A stretch of DNA of 64,000 bases, from assembly GCF_026162425.1 (NCBI RefSeq), contig NZ_JAOBQJ010000003.1, positions 124,001 to 188,000 on the forward strand, read 5' to 3'. A program made the translations under genes and the position numbers. Position 1 is the first letter of the stretch. Every line of letters begins with the position of its first letter. Below are positions 32,923-40,029 of the stretch, piece after piece. The DNA comes from Flexivirga meconopsidis (lineage in GTDB: Bacteria; Actinomycetota; Actinomycetes; Actinomycetales; Dermatophilaceae). The notes under the pieces were generated by a model. The model saw only the letters and a list, made by a program, of their open reading frames with translations, did not search any database and was not told the DNA's origin.

Positions 32923-33611
32923 GTCGGTTCGTCGATGCCCTGCAGGACGGGGAACGGCCGCTGATCGCAGAGGTCAAACGGAGCAAGCCCGACGGATCGC
33001 CGCTGGTGGGCCGACGCAGTGTCGGCGACGTGGTCGACACCTACCACCGAATCGGCCCGGGCTGCATCTCGGTGGTAACCGGAAGCTGGTTTGGCGGGGA
33101 CGACGAACTCCTGTCGACAACTCGCGCGCTCACCGAACTTCCCATCCTGCGTAAGGATTTCGTCACTCGTCGAGATCAGGTCACCCGGTCACGCGACCTG
33201 GGAGCCGACGCGGTGCTACTGACCGCGGGCCTGTTGCCCCCGTCCGGTCTCAACGCGTTGGTGATGCAGTGTGTCGACCTGGGACTGGCGCCCTTCGTGG
33301 AGGTCACGTCGGCCGCCGAGGTCGTGTCTCTGGACGACCCCGGATCGTGCGTCGTCGCCGTCAACAACCGGGACATCCGAGTCCGGGAGACCGATGGGGA
33401 AGGCCCGGAGCGCAGCATGCGGCTCGCCGACGCGGTGTTCGCTGCCAGGCCGGCGATCGCGGTGAGTGCCAGCGGCATCGTGTCCGTCCAGGCCGCCGAG
33501 GCGCTGTTGCGTCGCGGCTACGAGGCACTGCTGGTCGGCTCAGCACTGCTCACCTCGGCGGACCCCGTTGAGTGGGGCCGTCTCCGCCGCCCCGCGGGAG
33601 TCACGCTATGA
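32919..33611 (+). CDS. Divergent indole-3-glycerol-phosphate synthase-like protein (TrpC')
   Basis: 230 residues against 263 for the canonical copy in this window. The N-terminal helices that close over CdRP are missing (the first catalytic Glu is residue 18, not 46). TrpC cyclises CdRP with loss of CO2 and water. Glu18 and Lys20 (IAEVKRS), Lys79 (ILRKDF), Glu128 (PFVEVTS) and Asn149-150 (AVNNRDI) match the known catalytic set. The SPS segment after EVK is changed (SKPDG), and VSESGI is VSASGI, replacing a conserved Glu by Ala184. A ring closure with altered substrate, perhaps without decarboxylation, is plausible. ATGA overlaps on both sides. Confidence 0.85.
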   Translation: MSRFVDALQDGERPLIAEVKRSKPDGSPLVGRRSVGDVVDTYHRIGPGCISVVTGSWFGGDDELLSTTRALTELPILRKDFVTRRDQVTRSRDLGADAVLLTAGLLPPSGLNALVMQCVDLGLAPFVEVTSAAEVVSLDDPGSCVVAVNNRDIRVRETDGEGPERSMRLADAVFAARPAIAVSASGIVSVQAAEALLRRGYEALLVGSALLTSADPVEWGRLRRPAGVTL

Positions 33612-34318
33612 CCGGTCCGGTCGCGGTCTGCCTGCCTCCGGCCGGCGGGTCTGCGACGATGACGCGATCCTGGAGGCTGCCCAGCGAGTCGGTGGTCTGT
33701 CCCAACATTCGCCGGTTACGCTCCCAAGTGGGCAGATTCGACCTTGAGGCCGTCGCTGGCGAGGTTGCCAGCCGCGTGCTGTCCGGCCGACGGACGGTGC
33801 TCATCGGCCACTCCCTCGGTGGCCTGCTCGCCTACGAGGCCGCACGAGTCGCCATTGCGGCCGGGCAGCCACCGGCAGCGGTCGTGGTCATGGGTTCCCG
33901 GCCGCCGCACGTCCCGACTGGGGTCCTCTTCGAGCACCTACTCGACCTGGACGACGACGCATTCCTCACCCGGTTGGCCGACCTCGGTGCGGTCGATGCC
34001 GCGCTGTGTCGCGGCCCCTTCGCACGGTTGATCGTCGGCCCGTTGCGTACAGATCTTCGGCTGGTGTGCAGCTACGCGCCCGACCCAGTCCTCCGGCGTG
34101 CGCATCCACTCGATGTCCCTCTGCACGTGTGGGGCGGCGTGGACGACCCGCTCGCACCCTCGGCGATGCTCGACCATTGGGCGCCGTATGCCGCAACTAT
34201 CCACCGGCGTACCTTCGACGCCGATCATCAATTCCCGACCGCTTGCGGTGACCGGGTCGGCGCCGCGCTGCGCGACCTCCTCGCTACGTGTCCGGCCCCT
34301 TCCCGCGCTTCGGCATAG
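33608..34318 (+). CDS. Type II thioesterase (alpha/beta hydrolase)
   Basis: 236 residues. Typical external thioesterase of NRPS/PKS loci: PPAGGSA near the N-terminus, nucleophile Ser in LIGHSLGGLLAYEAAR (near 76), Asp in VWGGVDDPLAP and His in FDADHQFP. It removes wrong or stalled acyl groups from carrier proteins, or releases the final product. It is the last gene of the 23433-34318 operon, joined by ATGA to TrpC', and converges on the opposite operon with only 43 bases between stops. N-terminal region is a little shorter than usual, lacking part of the first strands. Confidence 0.87.
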   Translation: MTGPVAVCLPPAGGSATMTRSWRLPSESVVCPNIRRLRSQVGRFDLEAVAGEVASRVLSGRRTVLIGHSLGGLLAYEAARVAIAAGQPPAAVVVMGSRPPHVPTGVLFEHLLDLDDDAFLTRLADLGAVDAALCRGPFARLIVGPLRTDLRLVCSYAPDPVLRRAHPLDVPLHVWGGVDDPLAPSAMLDHWAPYAATIHRRTFDADHQFPTACGDRVGAALRDLLATCPAPSRASA

Positions 34319-34361
34319 CGCACCGCCGAGTGGTGGTGGGCCACGACCCGGCGGGCGCCGT

Positions 34362-35669
34362 TCACGCCGGTTCCTCGAAGGTGAGTGCGTCACCTACCCG
34401 CAGGTCGAGGTCCTCCGCGGTCACCACCGCCGGCGCGTCGAGGATGATGTTGTAGTGGTTGGGGTGGTGGCACTCGTCGAAACCGGCCACCGTGCCGAGT
34501 TCGCGGTCGTTGACCTTCACCCTGTCGCCACGCTCGACGACGGTCGCCTCGACGAACTCGGCGAAGCCGAGGAACCCGGCGGCATCGACCCGGTCACCGG
34601 CTCGCTGCGGCCGGTCGGTTGTGGTCAGCAGTTCGTGGATCTCGCCGCTGCGCACGCATCGGCTGGTCCACTCCGACAGTTCCATGCCGCGCTCGTCCCT
34701 GCGGTGGAAGAGCAGCTTGACGAAGCGCGCATGCGCCGGCGCTTTTGCCGACATGCCGGAGCGGAGCTCCTTTCGGCGCGCGATGCGGTAGGCGTCGTCG
34801 ACCAGCCGGACCAGCTGCTGCCCGACATCGTCGGTGCGGTGACGAACGACCGTGTCGACGAAATCCTCGACTATGCCGTCGTATTCATGCTCCAGCGATG
34901 ATTTGAAGCCAGGAAATCCGGCCAGCATGTCGACCACACGCTGGGACCCGTCGGCCAGGTCGAGCGTGACGTCCTTGACCTCGCCGTTCGCCAGCCCCCA
35001 GTCGAGTTCGACCCGGACCGGCACTCCGTCCTGGTTGATCAGGTCGACGTTGGCCCGAAACTCAACGCCGGCACGGACGTCTCCGATGGTCGCGTCGACA
35101 ACGTCGAGATCGCCCACGAGCGACCGCACGGCATCAATTGCGTTGGGACCGTTGTCGATCAAGCAACCGCCGCCGCATCGGTCCCGATCGAGGTACCAGC
35201 GCTCGGCACCCGTGTGTTCCTCGATGTTCTCGTGGTATCGGGCGGTCACCGCCGTCACCTTCGGCCCTGAGAGCAGGGACGGTGCCACCTGCTGAATGTT
35301 CCGGTTGTAGCGTCGGTGCAAGGCGGTGAACAGCGTGACGTCGTGCCGCTCGGCGAGGGCCGTCAGACGCTCAGCATCGGAGGCAAGGACAGTCAGCGGC
35401 TTCTCGCAGCAGACGTGCACGCCTGCGACCAGGGCGTTTCCGGCAATCTCCGCGTGTGCCGAGTTCGGCAAGGTGAGGATCACCGCGTCGGCCAGCCCGG
35501 CCGCCAGCAGGTCGTGATGGTCGGTAAAGCGGGCGACGTGGTCGGGTATGTCGCCGAACCTGCTCTCGTCCAGATCGCAGACCGCGGTGAGCTCGGTGTC
35601 CGGGCATCGTTCGACGGCGCGCCGGAAGTATGGGGAGATGACCCCCAATCCGATGATGGCGATACGCAT
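34362..35669 (-). CDS. Gfo/Idh/MocA oxidoreductase with extra C-terminal domain
   Basis: 435 residues. An N-terminal Rossmann fold (IAIIGLGVISPYFR at 3-16), the family EKP motif (HVCCEKPLTVLAS near 88-100) and HRRYNRN mark an NAD(P)-dependent sugar or inositol dehydrogenase. The catalytic-like His region DNGPNAIDA follows near 165. After about residue 325 an extra ~110-residue domain follows, with repeated GDRV-type beta-barrel text (GDRVDAAGFLGFAEF and ECHHPNHYNIIL), not part of normal Gfo/Idh enzymes. Last gene of the long leftward operon; its ATG overlaps the preceding stop as TGATG. In WbpA-WbpB-WbpE pathways a Gfo/Idh enzyme makes the 3-keto sugar for DegT transamination. Confidence 0.8.
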   Translation of the reverse strand: MRIAIIGLGVISPYFRRAVERCPDTELTAVCDLDESRFGDIPDHVARFTDHHDLLAAGLADAVILTLPNSAHAEIAGNALVAGVHVCCEKPLTVLASDAERLTALAERHDVTLFTALHRRYNRNIQQVAPSLLSGPKVTAVTARYHENIEEHTGAERWYLDRDRCGGGCLIDNGPNAIDAVRSLVGDLDVVDATIGDVRAGVEFRANVDLINQDGVPVRVELDWGLANGEVKDVTLDLADGSQRVVDMLAGFPGFKSSLEHEYDGIVEDFVDTVVRHRTDDVGQQLVRLVDDAYRIARRKELRSGMSAKAPAHARFVKLLFHRRDERGMELSEWTSRCVRSGEIHELLTTTDRPQRAGDRVDAAGFLGFAEFVEATVVERGDRVKVNDRELGTVAGFDECHHPNHYNIILDAPAVVTAEDLDLRVGDALTFEEPA

Positions 35670-36745
35670 CAGGCCGCTCCTTGCTGTGAGGTGACCACGG
35701 GCAGGGTGAGATTCAGATCCTCGGCCAGCTCCTCGAGCTGGCGAACTAAGAACGGTTGCAAGGCAATCCCGTCGCGTCGATGAAGAGCGGCACGCTGCGC
35801 GTCGGGTGCGCCCGGGTAGCTGACCGGTGTCCCGTCGAGAGCGGGCTCGTCGCGAAGCAGCCGGTCCAGGACCTCACGACTGCGCGTCGGCAACGCCATA
35901 CCCACACCCAGGCGCTCTGGGTCGATCGCGATCACCACGTGCCCGATCCCGTCGGAGTCGCAGTCATCGGTGCCCGCATCCGCACCGGCCAGTGGGCCGC
36001 AGAGCAGTTCGACGAGCACGCCGAGCCCGAAGCCCTTGACCGCACCGCGCGTCAGGTCTCCGCCCAACCAGGTCAATGCCGCCCGGCCGCTGAAGTAATC
36101 GTCCGGATGGGTCACCGGCTGACCCACGGCATCGCGCAGCCAGCCCTCGGGCACCAGTGCTCCCGCCGCCTGCCGCTCGCGCACCTTCCCGCTGGCGACT
36201 GTCGTGGTGCTCATGTCCAGCACGAACGGCGGCCCGCCCGGCGCCGGCACCGCTGCCGCGATCGGGTTGGTCCCGAGCAGCTTGGTGGTCCCGCCGAGCG
36301 GGGGCACCACGCCCTGACTACCGCAGTTGGTCATCGCCATCGACACGACTCCGCGGAGGGCAGCGCGTCGGGCGTAGTAGCCAGCGCTGCCGAAGTGAGT
36401 GCTGTTGCGGACGGTGCAGATGCCTACGCCGTGCTCGTGCGCTCGTTGCACCGCGAGGTCGGTTGCGAACTGCGCTGTGGCGTGGCCGAGAGCACGGTGA
36501 CCATCGACGACGCAGCACGCTCCACCGTCCTGCACAAGCTGCGGACGGGCGCGGGCGTCGATGCGTCCTTCCCGTAGACCGGGCACGTAGATCGGGGCCA
36601 GCCCGGCGCAGCCGTGGGTGCTGAACCCGTGGAGGTCGGCGTAGATGAGGACGTCGGCGGTCACCGTCGCCTGGTCGCTGGGTACGTCGTGCCGCAGCAA
36701 CACCGCGCGCACGAAATCGTGCAGGTCCTCGTGGCTGATGATCAT
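35669..36745 (-). CDS. Ldh2-family (malate/L-sulfolactate type) NAD(P) dehydrogenase
   Basis: 358 residues of the malate/lactate dehydrogenase 2 family, which oxidises 2-hydroxyacids with a non-Rossmann fold. Recognisable are DLHGFSTHG near 38-46 (catalytic His), NSTHFGSAGYYA near 115-126, GTNPIAAAVPA near 155 and GLGVLVELLCGPLAG near 248. It could make or reduce a 2-keto acid for one of the two aminotransferases. The ATG overlaps the M20 stop as ATGA; its own stop overlaps the Gfo/Idh start. The substrate cannot be read from sequence. Confidence 0.87.
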   Translation of the reverse strand: MIISHEDLHDFVRAVLLRHDVPSDQATVTADVLIYADLHGFSTHGCAGLAPIYVPGLREGRIDARARPQLVQDGGACCVVDGHRALGHATAQFATDLAVQRAHEHGVGICTVRNSTHFGSAGYYARRAALRGVVSMAMTNCGSQGVVPPLGGTTKLLGTNPIAAAVPAPGGPPFVLDMSTTTVASGKVRERQAAGALVPEGWLRDAVGQPVTHPDDYFSGRAALTWLGGDLTRGAVKGFGLGVLVELLCGPLAGADAGTDDCDSDGIGHVVIAIDPERLGVGMALPTRSREVLDRLLRDEPALDGTPVSYPGAPDAQRAALHRRDGIALQPFLVRQLEELAEDLNLTLPVVTSQQGAA

Positions 36746-38073
36746 GCTGCCACCTCGCGCTGACGATTGCCGAAGGCGACCACCAGTTCCTTGATCCGTT
36801 GGGCGTAATCGCGCAGGTCCGCGATCTCGACGAACTCCTCCGGGGTGTGTGCTCTGTTTGTGGACAGCCGACCCGGGCCGCACACGGCGACGTAGCGGCC
36901 GGGTGCACCGGCCCAGATCGCGTCGCAGGTGAAGGCCGAGCCGTCGCTGATGCCGTCGTGCCGGGGCAGGCCGGCCAGGCGGAACACCGTCTCCATCTCC
37001 GCGTCCCGGTTGGCCAGGGTTGGCAGGTCTCGCTTGAGCCAGGAGCCGTGCACCACCTCGCCCCATTCATCCACCAGGCGCAGGGCGAGCGGGTTCTCAC
37101 GGTGGGTCCGGGCGAACTCGGCACCTGCCGCGTCCACCAGGTCGAGCAAGTCTTGTTGCAATGCCTGCGCCGAATCTTCCTGTGCATACGCGATATTCAG
37201 CAGCAGTCGGCCTGATCCGTATGCCCGGTTGTGCGCGGTGCCGGTCTCTAGCCCGGCTATGCAGAGCTTGGCGTCGAGACCGCGTGCGACTGGTCCGAAG
37301 CGCCGCGCCAGGAACTCGGCGAGGAAGCCCAGTGCGATCGTCGCGTTGTGGGCGGCTTCCGGGTGGTCGTCGGTGCTGTCCTCTCCGGCCACCTCGATCT
37401 GGAAGGTCATCGCCGAGGTGCAGTGGTCCATTGCTCGGTTCCCAGAGGGTTCGGCGAAAACCATCAGCCGGCCCACGTGGCCGCGGTCCACCAGGTGTTT
37501 GGTGCCGTAAACACCCATCGCGCCACCTTCCTCACCCGGCACGCTCGTCAGCCGGACTTCGATCTCGTCTGCCAGCCAAGGGTGTTCGGCGAAGGCGGAG
37601 GCGATGCCGGCGGCTGCGGCAACGCCGGGGCCTTTGTCGTCCACAGCGCCCCTGCCGTGCAGCACACGACCGTCGAAGGTGACCTCGAGGTGCGGTCCGA
37701 CGGTGTCGACGTGGAAGTTGACGATCAGGCGCCGTTGCTCGGGTTGTTCCCGGCCCATCCGTAGAACGAGCGACGGCTGGTCGCGCAGAAAGCCGTGTGG
37801 GTCAGCCTCGGCCGCATCACGAACGATCTGTGGCACCTCGTCGGTCTCGAGAAAGAGATCGACCGAGGGAGAAGAACATTCGACGACTTCGAAGCCGAGC
37901 TCCTCGGCACCGGCTCGCACGATCTGTTGTGCTCGCCGCGTCTGCGCGGGGTCACCGCCCTCCAGCGGCGAGACCGATGGGACCTCGAGTAGCTCAATGA
38001 GCCAGGCGAGGTCGCTCGGGCCGAACGGGATGACCGACCGCAATGCCCGATCCGCAAAGTCAGGCTGCAACAT
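36742..38073 (-). CDS. M20-family metallopeptidase/deacylase (DapE/ArgE-like)
   Basis: 443 residues. Two-zinc site residues are in order: His-x-Asp in VNFHVDTVGPH, Asp in GRGAVDDKGPG, Glu-Glu in VPGEEGGAMG, and a late His in NRAHTPEEF. A dimerisation domain sits between. The family removes acyl or amino-acid groups (DapE, ArgE, carnosinase, LysW-deprotecting enzymes). ATG 38073 with GGAGGA at five bases is clear; the gene overlaps the isomerase end by 14 bases. With two ATP-grasp ligases elsewhere in the cluster, it may cleave a protecting or carrier amide. That role is inferred. Confidence 0.87.
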   Translation of the reverse strand: MLQPDFADRALRSVIPFGPSDLAWLIELLEVPSVSPLEGGDPAQTRRAQQIVRAGAEELGFEVVECSSPSVDLFLETDEVPQIVRDAAEADPHGFLRDQPSLVLRMGREQPEQRRLIVNFHVDTVGPHLEVTFDGRVLHGRGAVDDKGPGVAAAAGIASAFAEHPWLADEIEVRLTSVPGEEGGAMGVYGTKHLVDRGHVGRLMVFAEPSGNRAMDHCTSAMTFQIEVAGEDSTDDHPEAAHNATIALGFLAEFLARRFGPVARGLDAKLCIAGLETGTAHNRAYGSGRLLLNIAYAQEDSAQALQQDLLDLVDAAGAEFARTHRENPLALRLVDEWGEVVHGSWLKRDLPTLANRDAEMETVFRLAGLPRHDGISDGSAFTCDAIWAGAPGRYVAVCGPGRLSTNRAHTPEEFVEIADLRDYAQRIKELVVAFGNRQREVAA

Positions 38074-38899
38074 GGCTGTCCTCCAAGATGTGTCGGAAGT
38101 TTCCGGCGCAGGAGACGAATCCCTGGGTGAGCTCGGTAGGCGAGCCGGTCTGGTGTAGATGCGGTATGTGGCTGACGTGTGGTTCGAGGCTGTACCAGCC
38201 GTCGAAGCCCCGTCGCCGCAGGATCTCCAGGCACTCGGCCAAGCGCGCCGAGCCATGACCGGGAGGCAGGAAGACCGCGCCGTCGGTCCTTCGGACCCCG
38301 TCCTTCACATGCACATGTCGGACCGCCGGAAGTACCGCGTCGAGGTATGCGACGGCGTCGTAGCCGTAGGCGAGACCATTGCCCACGTCGAAGATCACGT
38401 CGAGTCCGTCGCCGACCCCCTCGAGTAGTCGGCATGCCTGATCGGGGCCAGCGCCGCCGAACCCGGCGCAGTTCTCGTGCAGCAGGGTGACTCCGAGAGC
38501 ATCGGCCTCGATGACCAGTCGACGAACACGGCGGATCGCCTGTGTAGCCCACTCGTGCTCCGACAGTCCGTCGTTCGGGTAGGACATGATGCGCAGCCGC
38601 GCACCGAAACGGCGTGCGATCTCGGCGTACTGCGCGAGCAGCGCCAGCTCCGCGCGCTCGTCGGTCATGACGGAGGTCGACCATCCGCCGATCGGTGTGT
38701 CGATGACCGGCACTTCGAATCCCCGCTCGCGCACAGTCCGGACCAGGTCCTCGAGGTGCTCCCGGTGCAGTTCGTGCAGCAACCGTCCGTCGACGGTGCG
38801 CAACTCGATCGCGGTCATCCCGCACGAGTCGAGGATGTCCAGCTGATCGGGGAGGGCTCGCGCGGCTTCGTCGCCGATGCCACATAGTCGGGTACTCAT
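38060..38899 (-). CDS. Sugar phosphate isomerase/epimerase-like TIM barrel
   Basis: 279 residues of the AP-endonuclease-2/xylose-isomerase-like fold (IolE, IolI, hydroxypyruvate isomerase relatives). Metal ligands appear as Glu in LLHENCAGFGG (near 143), Asp in IFDVGNGLA (near 170), His in HVHVKDG (near 194) and Glu in YSLEPHVSH (near 238). These enzymes isomerise or dehydrate sugars and keto-inositols. Start is either ATG 38897-38899 (TGATG junction) or the preceding GTG at 38902. In an operon with nucleotide-sugar dehydrogenase, Gfo/Idh and aminotransferases it fits remodelling of a sugar or keto-sugar acid. Confidence 0.85.
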   Translation of the reverse strand: MSTRLCGIGDEAARALPDQLDILDSCGMTAIELRTVDGRLLHELHREHLEDLVRTVRERGFEVPVIDTPIGGWSTSVMTDERAELALLAQYAEIARRFGARLRIMSYPNDGLSEHEWATQAIRRVRRLVIEADALGVTLLHENCAGFGGAGPDQACRLLEGVGDGLDVIFDVGNGLAYGYDAVAYLDAVLPAVRHVHVKDGVRRTDGAVFLPPGHGSARLAECLEILRRRGFDGWYSLEPHVSHIPHLHQTGSPTELTQGFVSCAGNFRHILEDSHVAA

Positions 38900-40029
38900 C
38901 ACTGCGCCCCGAAGAACCGACGGATCGCGTCACACACAAATTCTGCCGTTGAGTCCGCCATCCGCGGATGTAGCGGGAGGGTGAACGTTTCGCGGCACAG
39001 GCGTTCGGCGACCGGGAACTGCCCGGCACGGTACCCGAGGTGGGCGAATACCGGCTGCAGTGGCAGCGGTCGTGGATAGTAGACCTTTGTCTCGATCCCG
39101 TTGCGGCGCAAGTATGCTCGCAACCGGTCGCGGTCGGCACAGCGCACCGGGTAGGTATAGACCGCGCGGTCGCGCAGGTCACAGGTCGGAACGGTCAGCA
39201 GGGGCGTCAGGTCGCTCAGGCGCTCGCGATACAGGTCGGCGACGCGCCTTCTGCGCCGAAGGATTTCGTCAAGGTTGTCGAGTCTGCGGAGGACGAACTC
39301 CGCGGTCAGCTCGTCCATGCGGGCGTTGTAACCGATCAGTCGGTGCACGAATCGTTCGCCGGGCTGCTGCCCGTGGTTGCGCAGCATGACTGCTGTCCGC
39401 GCGAGCCGCTCGTCATCGGTGAGGAGGACTGCGCCGTCGCCGATCCCGCCGGCCGGCTTGGCCGGGAAGAATGAGAAGACTCCCATGTCACCGTGCCGTC
39501 CTGCCGGGACGCCGGCGACCTGCGTGCCGAGCGCGACCGCACTGTCCTCGATCACCGAAAGACCATGGAAGGAGGCGATTTCGGTCAGTCGCGGTAGGTC
39601 AGGGGCGTGGCTGTAGAGGTATGCCGGTAGTAGTGCGGCCGTGTCCGCTTCGCAAGCTGCGTCTGCCGCATCTGGGTCGAGAGCCATCGTCGCCTCGTCC
39701 ACGTCGGCGAAGATCGGCCTGGCCCCGACCTGGGCCACGGTGCTGGCCGAGGAGATGAACGAATATGCGGGGGTGACCACCGACTGTCCGGGTCCGATGC
39801 CGAGCGCCCGCAGCGCGAGAACCAGCGCGGCCGTCCCGTTCGCGGTGGCGATGACGTGCGCAGCGCCGGTGCGCTCGGCGATTGCGGCTTCGAGTCGGGC
39901 GACTGCCGGTCCGAGGATGAAGCGGTCCTCGATGGCCACCCGGCGCACCAAGTCGACGATCGCAGAGGCGTCGTCGGCGAATCGGCTCGACCAGTCGAAG
40001 TACGGCACGGTCAGCGTGTCGATGCTCAT
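38899..40029 (-). CDS. DegT/DnrJ/EryC1 aminotransferase (second copy)
   Basis: 376-residue PLP aminotransferase of the sugar-aminotransferase class. The PLP lysine lies in VFSFFPAKPAGGIGDGAVLL (near 185), with ATANGTAALVLAL near 60 and VIEDSAVALG near 160. It aminates keto-sugars or similar cyclic ketones with glutamate or glutamine. GGGAGG precedes ATG 40029, and the start overlaps the neighbouring aminotransferase stop as ATGA. The copy is clearly different from the 40026-41159 protein, so two distinct amination steps are likely. The Lys context AKPAGG differs from the common SKNLGG but the Lys is kept. Confidence 0.88.
   Translation of the reverse strand: MSIDTLTVPYFDWSSRFADDASAIVDLVRRVAIEDRFILGPAVARLEAAIAERTGAAHVIATANGTAALVLALRALGIGPGQSVVTPAYSFISSASTVAQVGARPIFADVDEATMALDPDAADAACEADTAALLPAYLYSHAPDLPRLTEIASFHGLSVIEDSAVALGTQVAGVPAGRHGDMGVFSFFPAKPAGGIGDGAVLLTDDERLARTAVMLRNHGQQPGERFVHRLIGYNARMDELTAEFVLRRLDNLDEILRRRRRVADLYRERLSDLTPLLTVPTCDLRDRAVYTYPVRCADRDRLRAYLRRNGIETKVYYPRPLPLQPVFAHLGYRAGQFPVAERLCRETFTLPLHPRMADSTAEFVCDAIRRFFGAQ

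Noticed and set aside
28925-33611. The divergent Trp-like genes as a simple redundant tryptophan operon
   Set aside because: No trpB, trpE or trpG with them; substrate-site residues altered; complete canonical copies lie in the same cluster.
23433-34318. A plain prodiginine cluster
   Set aside because: Lacks the condensing enzyme (RedH/PigC), PigF/RedI-type methyltransferase and RedL-type PKS, and adds Trp-like and EctC-like genes.
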